DNA of 64,000 nt. Origin: Luscinia megarhynchos. Taxonomy: Eukaryota; Chordata; Aves; Passeriformes; Turdidae. The stretch lies in assembly GCA_034336665.1 (NCBI GenBank), contig CM067592.1, positions 48,687,783 to 48,751,782 on the forward strand, in the 5' to 3' direction. The notes beneath the pieces are model-generated. The model did no database searches, was not told the DNA's origin, and worked only from the letters and a program-made list of their open reading frames with translations. Shown here in pieces: positions 41,960 to 54,566 of this stretch (positions within the stretch are counted from its first letter, which is position 1; each line of letters starts with the position of its first letter). Position numbers and translations under genes: made by a program.

Positions 41960-43790
41960 CTGCATAGGGAAGAAGATCTTTGGAGCATGAATACCTCTCC
42001 CAGCTAACTGTTCAGAATGAGGAATTTCTGCAGAGCAGCTGGTCCATGGTGAGACTCCACAAAGCATAAAGGTTAGGGACTATGATGACCATGAAATTAC
42101 AAAGTCTGTGACTTACAATCGGGAAAGTAAATTAAAAATAATGGATTTGGGGTAGGCAGATTTCAATAAACTCAAGATTTCATAGATGAAAGCTTTGATG
42201 GTTAGAGGAGTTCCACAGGGTGAAGGACGATAAAAGCACAAACTGGCCAGGGGAAAGATAGGACCAGACTCACTGTACTAAATCACTTTTCCTTGGCATT
42301 AAGCAAAAATAAAAGGTCACAGAAAATGGAAATTAGTTCAGATTTCTAAGCATAGCCTGAAAAAGGTGAAAAAGGAGGTGAGGACAAAAGCCAAAAAGGC
42401 AGAGGCATAATGTGATCTGTACCATAATAGGAAATTATTCTGTGGTAGAGTTACTGGTAGAAAGAAAGCAAAGGAAAATGCTGATCTCCTGTTCCACAGA
42501 GAGGAAAGATGCTAGATGACACTAAAAGTCTTGCTTTGTTCTTTAGTCTTCACTGAAAAGGTGTGTTGCAATTGGGGAAGAAGAAATAGGGAAAACAAGT
42601 TGAAGAATACTGAGGCAAATCAGATCGAGTTCAGATCATCTGAGCATGGTGAGATCCATTCCCAAGCTGGACATCTGGCTGAAACCATTGCAGAGTCTTG
42701 TCCCTTTGAGATCTTCAAAGGATTTCTTCATAGAAAAAGCAGTTACCATGCTTAACTTTACCAAGGGGGCAGAGAAAAGAGGAGTTGAGGGATACCAACC
42801 TAATTGCATTCCTTAGAGGAGTAAATGTACATGTGGTTTTCTAGGAGAACACACAGTGATTTATAAACAACTTGAATTAATCAAACAAGGCCTGCCAAGG
42901 TACTCAGCTTCCTTGGCAGGCTCCTAGCAGGCTGTATCAGTTGGATGCCATTTACCTTAACAGTAAGGAGTCTTTGATGCTTTTATAATCCAGCAGGTAG
43001 AAATCTGATTTGGACAAAACTTGTCATAGACAGAAATAATACTGGTAAAATTTGTTCTGTCAAAATTGAAGGGAAATGTTTTGATGGGCTCTATGCTGGT
43101 TCTTAGACAATTTCATCTTCTCATAATACTGCAGATGATGAGAAGGTTTATGAGTAGATGCTCTATCTATTTATTAAACTTGAAGGCAACATCAAATGTG
43201 GGGGCACATGGTGAAGTGCACTGGGGTAATTGTAAACTAGATATGATCCTAAAAACGCAATAGAAAGAAATTGCAAAGTTTTACCTTTGGGCAGGCATAG
43301 CCAACTGTGGAGACAGCCAACTGTGGCTGTCAGCCCAGTTCTCTCAAAAACATGATGGAACTAGGACGAATAAGAAGCTGTACATGAGTCAAGGATTTGG
43401 GGCTGTAAAAACCTTTTGTTACATAGGTAATGAAACATAAAAGAATACTCTGCTGATCGTTAGTGAGGCATCACTTGGATTAATGTGCAATTGAAAGTAC
43501 AATTGCACTGGAACTACAGTTTGGACTACCAGGAAATCAGGAGGAGAAGATGGAGGTGGCTGAGGTATATGGTTTACAAGGAAAGAGAGCTCAGCCTAAA
43601 GCAGAGAGTAGGTCTTCAAAAAATTTATCAGCCACTGCAATGGGAAGGCATAACGAGTTCTTTGTGCTCATGGTAGAAGGGACAACAGCTACTGAAATTA
43701 AGTATTGGCAATAGAAATTCATTAGGGAAATCTTTCCAGGATAGTGAAGCACTGGAGAGGCCACAGACGGTTCACCATTTCAGGTCTGTG
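41960..43790 (+). mobile_element. Old CR1 LINE ORF2 remnant, plus strand
   Basis: Highly diverged but ordered CR1 ORF2 blocks can be followed. A ...TATGATGACCATGAAATTA block near 42082 corresponds to the CSDHEMVEF region at the end of the endonuclease. GGCAGATTTCAATAAACTC near 42156 corresponds to the ADFGLFR region. TTCTTTAGTCTTCACTG near 42540 corresponds to the NDFFASVFTG region. GGTGAGATCCATTCCCAAGC near 42650 corresponds to GPDEIHPRVL. GGATGCCATTTACCTTAACA near 42945 corresponds to the VDVIYLDFSKAFD motif. GGATAGTGAAGCACTGGAGA near 43740 corresponds to the C-terminal VKHW motif. Stops and indels are frequent, so it is long dead. Divergence is much greater than in the other CR1 copies here, suggesting an early insertion. 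The limits are approximate. Confidence 0.85.
42890..42921. repeat. Perfect 11-bp inverted repeat with 10-base loop
   Basis: GCCTGCCAAGG and CCTTGGCAGGC flank TACTCAGCTT. It lies inside the old CR1 copy, between the recognisable reverse-transcriptase blocks. Confidence 0.9.
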
Positions 43791-43959
43791 AGATGAGGTC
43801 AGAGACAGCAGGAGCAATGTTAGTTCAGCCAACATAGTCTGCAAGCAATGACCTGCATGGACCCCTTCCCCTGGGCCACTGGGGTTCAGCACTTTCTTCC
43901 AGCCAGTCAGAGGCTTATCTCCCTCTTTCTGATAACAAAGATCGACAACTTGCAGAAGA

Positions 43960-44290
43960 AAGTTGTTTTGGGAAAAGAAAGTTGAACAGGGACGTGATAA
44001 TATCCTCAAATAGTTTGAAAATAGCTATAAAGATGAGGGAAATAAATTTGAAACACAAAAGAAATAGGATTAAAATGCCAGAAGGCCAGACTAAGAAAAT
44101 AATCAAGTATTTCTCCTGCAGAACGTTTTCAAGAGTGTGTTGAAACACTGGAGTAGATTGTCAGTTGCTACAGGGGATCTCTGCTGCTGGACAATTGTAG
44201 GATGAAGCTTGATCAGTTTGTTGAGATACTTACTGTAAGAGGGAGGGCTGCACTATTTTCCATTTCTGTAATTCTCTTGGAGAAGTACTA
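43960..44290 (+). mobile_element. Second old CR1 3' ORF2 piece, plus strand
   Basis: GGGACGTGATAATATCCTC near 43990 and GTTGAAACACTGGAGTAGAT near 44137 match the C-terminal part of CR1 ORF2 (the GDLI...YxKxxYK region and the VKHWxRL motif). Since the copy ending at about 43790 already contains a KHW block, this cannot be the same linear element unless there was an internal duplication. A separate insertion is the simpler reading. Confidence 0.7.
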
Positions 44291-47200
44291 AGTATATATG
44301 GAAATGAAACAGAGAAGTGAGATCAGAAACTGCTTTTCACTAGAGCAAATGACAGATCGTGAAACCCGGACCAGGAAATTAAAATTGTGGGTGTGGGGGA
44401 AGCCAAATTACTCTGCTTTATGAACAGACATCTTGTTGCACTTGTAAACTCATACAGTGGTGTATTTTGGAAAATACCATGTAGAGTCCCCAGGGATTAA
44501 CAGACTAAATTAGTGTTTGGGACAGGCTGTTGGCTCTTGCAGTGTGTTACAAAGCCAGCCTCTTGCATCTTAGCTAAGGAAGAAACTTTCCTATATGCAA
44601 CTCAACACTGAGTTTTTGGTCTGTTTCCATGAAATATCTAGAAGTAGCTAATGCCAGGCACAGAACTGGATGGACTACCAGTGCAAAGCAGACAGCCAGC
44701 TCCTGGTACAACTGCTTGAAATCATGATGGAATTTTCTTTTCACTCCCCCTCTTCTCACCAGCTGGTAAAATATTTCTGTGTTGGAGTCACTTGTTTCAG
44801 AGTTCTTATTTGAGGACAAAGATATATCTTCTGGTTTGAATTTAGAGTTTCAGTTTTGCTCTCCAAATAACTTTGCATTGTTTCTCTAGTCTGAAGTAGA
44901 TTCTGGATTTTCATGCTTTGTCATTAGAGTTGGAATAGACATCTGTGAAGAGGAACAGAAGGCATAAATTTTAGACTCTGTGTACCCTAGAGAACAAGAT
45001 TATGAGAAGCTGAAGCTATAAAAGAAGCTGTAGCATAAAGTGATGACTTGAATGGTTCACAACTAGAAATTTCTATCATAGACAAAATTCTGAGACTTTG
45101 AAATTACAACACTGCTTCAAAGACAGAGAAAAAAAATAAGTTTATCAAAAATATTATGAAAGAGAGGAATTAATATTATTTCTCTGACTTCCTGGAAACA
45201 TTTTGTTTTGATAAGACTAAAACATTCTCAACACTGACACTGGAACACTTTTATCTGTTAAATGGTAATGTGAAAAACAAATGTTTCTGCTTCAGGGAAA
45301 CAAAATATTGAGATAATTTTGTGTCAGTTTATAGTGAAATAGATAAATTCCTGTAAGTATTTCACATTTAATTAAGTCAGTGTTTTCCAAAGGAGTAATA
45401 TTTCTTAGGGAAATCATCAACCATATGTCATAATTTTCCAGTGTCCTTTAACCCCCACAAATGTCAAAATGCTATATACTTTTAAGCAAAGAAAGAAAAA
45501 TAATCTATGGTTGGAGAAATAAAAAGTGATTCCTAGAGTGAAACAAAACAACTGCTTAATACTGCATATCAATGCTTCTAATTGTTTAACAGTTGCTTAC
45601 GACGTTGTATGTATAAGGAGAATCAAACATATGTATTTTCTGTCACAGCAGTTGCACAGATACAAATGGGCCTTCAGAGTATTGTACTTCCCTTCAGTGG
45701 TTTGTTACATCTCTTTATTTCATATCTTCCAGATTCCTGCTAAGAATTGCCAAAAGCTCGTTACACTCTCTGCTATTGACACAGCATATTAAACATCCCA
45801 GGCAACAGGGAATTTTCTAAGCTGTTTTCCTAACCCACAAATATCCCTGATCTTGTCGCAGGCAGCCTGTGGTTCCCTTCCTCCCCGGGTTTGTGCTGTC
45901 ACAGCCGCAGCACCCTGGCCCATGCAGCACCAGGTGCTCCTGCCCTGGACCCCTCACCGTGACAGGCAGGACAGCCCCCGTGAGAGGGACCAGAGGCATC
46001 AGTGCTGGAGCAGGAGGGGATCCTGCCCTCCGCCTGCAGCTGCTGCCATGGCCAGGGACATGGTGCTGCTTATGCAGTCTGCTCTCATTTTACAATAGTG
46101 CAGCTGTGACTGATCCCATCAATCATCAGCTGCTGCACGGAGATGTGAAAATGCCTTCTCTGCTCCTTTTCCTTCTTGCCCTTACTCATCCTCTCTCTAG
46201 GCTACCTTCCCCTTCCCAAACACGTATTTGGCATTCCTGGCTCTGTGTCATGAAGTGCTGTGGTCTCCAGCAGCACACAGGATCATTCAGCAGCCACTCA
46301 AGCATGGCAAGGCTCCGTCCCTCCAGAGAAGTCATCTTCATTGGATTGGTCTCCAGCAGTGACTTGTGCTTCCTGTTCTGTCCTGTCTCAAAAGCAGAAG
46401 GTAGAATAGCTCTCCTGCCATGTTTCAGGTTAAGCATGAGGAGAAGCAGTGTGAGAACGTGCAGTGCTCCAGACAGGAAAAGAGGAGGTGCTTACAAGGC
46501 TGTGTTCCACAGTCTGCAAGCCAACAAGTGAATCAATTTACTGTGGTGGGATGGTGACGCCTGCTCTAGAGGCTGCTGTCCTAAATGCTATCAGGTCCCC
46601 TTTCCTGTGAGTACCACTGCCTGACTCCCTCTTACAATGTCTTTGTTTATTTCTGCATAGTAGTTTTCTACCTAAATGCATCATCCTCCATCCCTGCTCT
46701 TTTTAAATGGCGAGTAACAAAATCCTAGAGCATTTCTTGTATGGAATACCAGGTTTTTCACTACAGCCCCGTCTGAGGAGACATGGAAAGGGTCAGCATC
46801 AGCTTGACTGCTTCCCTACGAAAATGTAATCAGAAGGTCAAAAGTATATGTTTTTGCATGATTGTTTTATTAAGTTGTTTTGGGTTTTTTTAGTACGGGA
46901 CACTGAAGTGTCCAAAATAGAAATAGTTAACTAGAATATGGAGGCTTATATGACTGAGTTTACATGAAATAATGCCAAGACCCCACCCCAGAAAGTGGAC
47001 AGCTGTTTACAGCCATTAGGAATTATGGCTGGGAAGGCTCAATTTTACCACAGTAAATTACTTTTACATCCCTCCCTTCCTCAGCCAGAACTGGAAACAG
47101 GCTGTATGTTGCCTCTATTTATGGATGTGGGACACACAGGTCAGCTAGTGGTCAATGTGGCGTGGGAAAGGCTGCAGTGATGTGCTGAGCATCCAAGACT

Positions 47201-50002
47201 CAAAAAGCTCTTCTGCTCCGCCCTGAGGGAGAGTGCAGTGCCCTGCTGACACACCCCACTGACTGGCAGCCGGCAGAGACCAGCATGGGGTGCTCACATG
47301 GCCCCAGAGGCAATGGCAGCACAGGTTTCTGGCAGGTTGAAACATATTTTAAACACATTCCTTGATTAAAAATATCTTTAATGAGCCAGGACAACATGAG
47401 TAATTCACAACTAAAATTGACTATATTAAGGTATATAATTAAGCTATCCAGAGTAACATCCTCCTTTAAAAATAGTGTAACTACACTCAAGATTAAAGTC
47501 TGGTGGAAATCAGGGACCAGAATATCAATAAACATTGCAGTGAAGTGTGCTCAGCAAAGCTGTTTTTGGCAGACTTCTAGAAATGTGTTGTATTCAATGT
47601 ATCACTTTAAAATTTTCATTAATATACATTTCCTTCTGTCCTCTGGGGAATCACCATGACTCCGCAATGCATCAGCCCTGCGGTAGGCTAGGGTTTTACA
47701 TCACCTCTGTAACTTTTTTCTTAATGTCTCTGTCTTCACAGAAGCTTTCTGCCTGCTGTGCATTGTGTCCCGTGCTCTTGTCCCTCACAGCCCAGGGCTG
47801 TGGCCTCGATGAGTGTGACCACGCGAGAGTTGACACACGGAAGGCACAGACTGCCAGCTCAGAGGCTAACTCCACAGCTGGCACAGCTTCCTCCCTATTA
47901 TAATATTTACAGCTGGAAGGATCATTGTCATATTTTAGACTGTATATTAGCTTTGATGGGAGCTGTTGCAGCTTCCTTCTTGCCATAGGATACCAATGTG
48001 TGATCTGTCCAGCTGTTTTTAAACCAAGGAGATGTGAGAACTGGAAGTACAAGACACGCAAAAATTGCCATTTTCATTGTATATTTCCATGGCATCATGT
48101 GAGAAGTCATCCCAGGTGAGGTTGTCCTGATGCCACACTCAGGGGAAATTTGCAGAAGTCATAAGGATGATCCACTAGAAGGAAGGTCTACTGCCCTTGT
48201 CATGCATATTCACCTGCACCACAAAGTTAGGGCATAGTGTCTTCTCTTTAATTTGTTGAAACACAAGGGCAGCTGGCATCCCCCTAAGATTACAGAAGAT
48301 GCTATTAGCTTATCAAATAATTTATATTTTCATATTTCCAAAGTATACACAAAGAGGTGTTCAGGGGAGGAAGTTCAGGGGATGTAATCAATGGAAAGTG
48401 AAACCTTTCTCTTTTTGCCCTGTCTTAAAGAAAAATATCTTCTTTGCCAGACAAAAGCTGATGTATGCTTGGACTGCAGGAGAAAACTTTGGCTGGATTC
48501 AGTTAAAGGTTATTTGTTTAATAGTGCAAATATACAGCCCCAAACACCACATTTTATGCATCCTTTATTTCTGGTGTGATAGCAATATGGCTTGCATGTA
48601 TTTATCTAGCAAGAAAATATTAAGAAGACATCTTTATCTAGAATAAAAAATAATTTTCTTAAAATTACAGTAGCAATGCCAGAGAGGTCTGTATTCTTAA
48701 AATCTGTCATCAATTTTTTATGCCCATGTGTGCCCATTTATTGGGTGTTAGTATTAAATATATGTGATAATAGTATCCTAGACAGTTATAATCAAGAATT
48801 GTGGTCATTAAGACTCCTAAAGAAGCAGAAAACTTTTTTTCTACTTAAGGAGCTGACAGATTGCCTGGAAGACTTTAAGCAATAAAACCTTCTGAGTGAA
48901 AAAGATTAAAAAGTGAAAGAAGAAGAAAATAATTTTGAGAAAAAAATCTGGATTTTATTTACTTGAAAATACCACTACTGTTATATCATAGTTTCCAGTC
49001 TTTAATCTTGAAATAGAATATATCCATCCTCAAACCAATAATTCCAAGACTGGCAATGTTACAAAAGATACTTTCTTTTGTATATTAGAATGCAAAACTA
49101 GAAATGTTTGAATACAATATGCAGTACTAGAAAGTTGCTTTCATGTAACAAATGCTACCATAATTACAAGAATATAACAGTGAATCTCTAAGTGAGGTAA
49201 AGCTCTACAAGAGATTTTTGGTCCCTTCCCATGTTGCCTTAGGTTTTTGAACTATCAGCCCGATGTTATTTTAAAGAGGGATGTAGCCTTTTTGTATAAG
49301 TTGGAATACCTGAAAGTCTCACATCTGTATAACATGCTTCCTAGGCTGAGGACACTGTAAGGAGCAGGAAATGAGAAGTTTAATTCAAGCCAAGCCATTG
49401 TTTCCCATAATATGAAAAATGGTACAGCAAAATCTTCTGCTGAATTCAACGGACAGAAAAATATGGACTTTTGTCTAACTCTGTTATATTTTAACACTTA
49501 ACTTTGCAGTTTCAAAATACCTTGTTTTTCTAAAAATCATGGTCACTTTGGAAGTGAAAGTGCAAGGAACTAATATTTTAAGAGAATATAATCTTCTAAT
49601 ATTTTTTTTAAAAAACCAAGTGTTTTTAAGTGATCTATAGCTAAAAAGCTGTATTTTGCCACTCTCTTGAAAAGCCTTTTATTTTTATATACAATACCCA
49701 TGCCTGCATCTATTCCCTAGTCCTCTGGTTTAGGCCTAGACCCAGAAACCCAGTGTTGATCCAAAAGTGGCATTTCAGGGTTGTCTGGTCTTTCTCCTGT
49801 AGGCTTAAATAATGTGTATTGCCACATTCAGTAATATTAAACTTACACATGCCATTGTATTGTTACAGCATTTGGGAATTTTCTTAAAAATCAGAGGCCT
49901 AGAAAATTATTTCTGTCCTTAATTTAGCTGTGGATAAATGAGCCCTTGAAAATAGATTTTTCCAAATATGCTACCCAAAGTCCATCTGACCAAAGAAAAG
50001 GG
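44291..50002. other. PALM2 intron after exon B, third part
   Basis: No exon or repeat family recognised. The longest non-repetitive frame of the window (45869-46531, plus, 220 codons) lies in a locally GC-rich patch. It has no known domain and overlaps another frame, so I do not call it a gene. Confidence 0.5.
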
Positions 50003-50083
50003 AAACAAAACCAAAAACAAACACCAAAAACAAAACCAAAACAAAACAACCAAAATCAAACAAACAAAAAAACCCACAAAAAA
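50003..50083 (+). repeat. A/C-rich low-complexity tract, (CAAAA)n-like
   Basis: Units of CAAAA, CAAA and CCAAAA run for about 80 bases, with A and C only from 50003 to 50055. The apparent Lys/Gln/Asn/Thr-rich peptide across it is an artefact. Confidence 0.95.
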
Positions 50084-50719
50084 TTACCACAGGAAAGAGT
50101 CCAAGTGCAGAAAGCACCGAGCTGGGAAATAGCTAGGCATTCATTTCCCTCCTACAATGGATATGCATGGATATGGAGTGATGAAGTTGCACACAATTAA
50201 TTGTCAGGATGAAAAATACGCAGACTTTTTATGAGAAGACAAAACTGTTGTTAAGGTAAACAAAATCTTACCTATCTAATTACTGACTTGTTTTTAATAT
50301 CAGTCAAAATATTATAGGAGGAGAAAAAGGATCAGAATTACATAAAAGTCTGCAGAGTAATAGTTGCAACTGTTATGTCTCCTAGCACCTGCCACTTTTT
50401 CTGTTCTTACTCTTCCATGACCTCTCCATATCCATCCCAGTTACAGTTACAGTTAAAATTCACCCCAGACACAGTTAAAATATATGTCAAGCCATCAGCA
50501 TCTCAAACTCTTCATCAAGGTAAATATTATGCTGATTGTAAGAGCTTCTTCCCTTTTCCAAGGAGAAGATGATGTAGACATTTGTGGTTTATTTCTCCTC
50601 AGCTTGGAGTCCACTTGAAGCAATTCTTATTTTTTTTCTGACACCCTTTATACCTTGGTCTTTCTTCATGGGTCTGTATTTCTGTGTCAAATCTTCTATA
50701 TATATTTTATGTATGTTAG
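50084..50719. other. Non-coding intron stretch
   Basis: Nothing recognisable apart from a small CAGTTA triplication near 50440. Confidence 0.5.
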
Positions 50720-51271
50720 GTAGAATCATGGAAGCACAGAATAGTTTGGGTGGAAAGGGACTTTTAAAAGTCCCCTGCAATGAGCACTGACATCTTCAGC
50801 TAAGGTCAGGTTGCTCGGGGCTCCATCCAGCCTGAGTTTGAACATTTACAATTACGAGGCATCCACAGATTCTCTTGGAAATCTATCCCAGTTTCTCCCT
50901 ATTCACGGGAATAAAATTCTTCTTTATATTTATATTAACTCTACCTTCTTTTAGTTTGTTCTCCTCCTATGGATATGATCCTGACTTCAAAAAAGAGTCT
51001 GTCCCCATGCTTCTTACAAGCTTCCTTTAGGAACCAGAAGGCGAGGTCTGCCAAGAGCCTTCTCTTTTCCAGGCTGAACAACCATAGCTCTCTGAGCTTT
51101 TCCTTGCAGGACTGATGTTCCATCCCACTGATGATTGCCATGGTCCAGCACTGGACTTGCTCCAGAGGTACACATCCTTCTGAAGCTGTGGCCCACAGAG
51201 CTGGAGAAGTGCTCGGGTGCAGAGGGGCAGAGTCACCTCCCTTCACCTGCTATCCGTGCTTCTTTTGATAC
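50720..51271 (-). mobile_element. CR1 LINE, 3' end, minus strand
   Basis: The plus strand begins with the reversed CR1 3' end: GTAGAATCATGGAAGCACAG, AATAGTTTGGGTGGAAAGGG, TTGCTCGGGGCTCCATCCAG. It proceeds into the reversed ORF2 C-terminus: CCTTCTCTTTTCCAGGCTGA (reverse of FSLEKRRL), AGAGGGGCAGAGTCACCTCC and GTGCTTCTTTTGATA. The middle (about 50860-51000) is more diverged. Minus-strand frames of 60-101 codons at 50941-51246 are remnants of the CR1 ORF2 C-terminus and are interrupted, so the copy is inactive. Confidence 0.93.
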
Positions 51272-54200
51272 TTGTTCTCTGCTCTCCTTGCTGCTCCTAG
51301 AGCTTTTTGTCCAGCTCTAAGTCATTATCTGAACTTGCTCATTGCCCGTCTCATCATCCCACCCCATCCTCCTCCTCACAGTACCCTGTATCTCTCTTTC
51401 CAGGCTTCAGCTGTGACATCAAGCCCATCTTGCTCTGCATGGGATGACTACAATGGGCTCATATGAATTTTCTTCCACAGAACAAACTGCTTGGTACTGC
51501 TGTCTGTAGATCATAGCTACGCCATACAATTACAGAGACGTGCAAAAAGCAAAGAGAACACGTACAGAGAGACTGGGACGAGTCCTAAAGTCCTTGCAAA
51601 GCTATTACAAAGTTTGGTATCTGTTACTAGAGATGGTGCTACTGTATTTACTGGGCAGCACTGCTACACAGCTAATTATATTTTTGTTTCTTCTGTCTAT
51701 AGACTGTGTAGACATTTACAAACTTACTGAAATAGCAAAGGCTTCCAGCTGTTGTGCTGGGATTTATAATTTCATACTTAAAACTAATTTGGTGTCCTAA
51801 AATTTGCAGATCAAGGCTTCAGTGACAATTTAGGAGAATGTGAACAGTTTGCCATTATTACAATTACCAAGCTCCAGATTTACAGCTGCTCCAAGACAGA
51901 CTGGTGAACATGGAGAGTTCTCCATTGAGGAAGGTCCAAGCAGGTCAAACAATTTTTCAAGAGATAAGAAAGTGAATGCATTCAGTCAGCTAAAGACAGA
52001 AAAACTGGTGGACCATGTGCTCACCTGACTCCAAGCATTTAATGAGATTAATGTTTCCTAGGTGAGGATCTTCCAGTCTTTTCCTTCCAGTTTTCTGAGG
52101 TACTTGTAATACAACAGGACAAACTTTCTATAAACACTTGTGCACATGCTAAAAGTGGAAAATATCACTGCAGAGGCAGGAATCACATGCTGGCACCTGG
52201 AATGTTGAAATACCATCCTGTACTCACATTCTCCAGCACTGTACCCTGGGTTGAGCAATCAGAGTTTGTACCAGGACAGTGTGAAATGGGTGTGGGTTTT
52301 GGAGTGAGACGTAGGTTCAGGTATGTTCAAGGGCTCTCTGGGCAGCCACAAAAAACTATCAAAAGTCCCAGATATTTGTTGTTGCTCTCATAACCTGGCA
52401 GGCTTATGTGAGATGGAGAGAAATGGATGGGCAGTGCAGGTGCCCATGTGTTCATGCCCGGGCAACCAGTCTGGTCTGCTCAGAGGTAAAGCACCAGGAC
52501 ACGAATTGGTAGGTTTAATGCCTTGCATTGCAGCAGTTTCCTGTCCAGGACTGCCAGTCCAATATCATATAAAATACAACCATCAATTCTCTCAGAACTA
52601 GAAATTATTTTAGCACATCAGTTTCCCATTTCCTTGCTGCTCAGCAGGATTTTGTCAGGGAAGGCAGCCCATAGTACTGAGCAGCCTATATCTCACTGCT
52701 CCTGACAAGGTTTTCTCACCACCCCAGTTGCTGCATTGCCCTCTGGCAGAGCAGTTCCCCTTGTCATCTCCAGCCGTGCAGCTGAGGACAGGATTCAGTG
52801 AAAAGTTGCATATACTGTCGAACTATCTGTGTGCATACCTGACTGTCATCTGGCTTGTGAAGTGTCCTGCTGGGGACAAGCAGGACAAAATTCCATGGAA
52901 AAAGCTGAGATGTTACAATGCCTGAACTCACTAGATGGCCTCATATGCTGCAGAGAAGCTTTTCCTCCAGCAGTGCCTCCTGTACATTCTGTTTATGCAT
53001 GCACTGGGAGGGACTTTTTAATTATTTCCCCTTTTTTTTTCTTTTGCTATCTGGACCTGGATCTGTCTTCTTGATTCTTTGCTGCTGTGGTAGACCTTTT
53101 TCTGTCTCCTGGGCCCTGGCATTCAATTTGTGGAGCAATATCCAATTACCAAAGCAAGCCACACAGCATGTAGCAGGAATGGGAAGCAGAAAAGAAAGCT
53201 AGCATGTGACTGTTATAATAATATACCAATATACAAGGTGGTGCAGGAGCACAAGCATGAAGTTTAGAATTTGGTGCCTTTCTGCAGTGGTCTCTGAGTC
53301 CATGGTTGTATATTTAGCTTGTCTGTCTGAAGATTTGTTGTATTACACATATTAGGGAAAATAAATTCTGCGTAACAACACTTCCTACACTGTGATGTAT
53401 GACTCTGCAGAATCTTGTTGTGGGAAGAGCATGAGGGAGGTCTAAGGGGAAATGAGAAAAGATAAATAACTGTGCAAAAGGCACTGGATATTTTGCAATA
53501 TGTAAGAAAAAATTGCATTCGTCTGAAGTATTCTCTTGGTCTCCCTGGCCACAGCTTTTGAGAGCACTACTGTCGAGCAGGTATTTACTACAGTACTGAT
53601 TTCAGGGGTGGGAGCTGGAAACAGAAAGAAAAAAAGGGCTCAAACTCACAGTCAGATTAGCAGAGTGCCACCATGCTTTAGATGAGCTGTGATAATGGAC
53701 TACGCCCACCAGCAGCCCTCTGCAAATGCAGGGTAAAGCACAGCTTCAACCACTCTCACTGGCATATTTAGTGACCATATTCATCTGCTACCTCTTAGCT
53801 GAGGCTGGCTGGACATGATCCAACAGGTAGACTTATTTTTTGGGTGAAATTAACTACATGATAAACTGAACATATCTCTTCCCTCCTTTTGCTGGTGTGA
53901 TGTTGGCGAAAACCATTCTTGTCCTTTGTCCTGCATCTTTTCTCTACTTAATGCTGGACATTTTGATGTTTGCAATTGTACTGACCTGTTCAAAAGCAGT
54001 AGGACCCCTCTGTTTTCTTTCCCAGCAGACTGTAACACCAAGAAAACAGTTGCCAGGCAGTCTACCTGGTACCTTTGAAAACAGTTTCCACTTTCTGACT
54101 CAATGACACCCTCCTGAGACAGTCATAGACAGAATGATGGTGAGAGTTGTGCTTGTGCTACAGGGCCAGGCCAGACCCATCCTTTGCAACACCTCTGAGC

Positions 54201-54540
54201 TCTTCAGAACAGCCACATACATGAGGGAGAGTACATTATCCTGTCACTTTAAGTTCAAATGTCAAGCTGTCCAAAAGTAGCCTGAATCAGGCACCTCAAG
54301 TTTCACATTCTAAATTGGGGTTTGTGTCTTCTTGTTTGCTTGTTTCCCAGCAGTTTTTTTGAGGACTTCTTGGCATTGAGACTTTTGTACTTTCCAAAGA
54401 CATGTCAGTGAAGAAGGCAGAAGCAAGAAAATGCAGGAGCACTTTCTATAAGAGAATTTCTTGATCTTGTGCTTTAAGTCCCAAACACATAGCAGGAGGC
54501 ACACAATGGGGAGATGAGCAGAGACCAGACACAAGACCAT

Positions 54541-54566
54541 TCATCTCTGATTTGGATCAGAGATGA
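54541..54566. repeat. Perfect 11-bp inverted repeat with 4-base loop
   Basis: TCATCTCTGAT and ATCAGAGATGA flank TTGG. The stem is too short and the flanks too unpaired for a typical microRNA precursor. Confidence 0.92.

Noticed and set aside
45001..45040. GAGAAGCTGAAG, resembling the EKLKE segment expected in the next paralemmin exon
   Set aside because: The frame hits a stop within a few codons and the flanking residues do not match.
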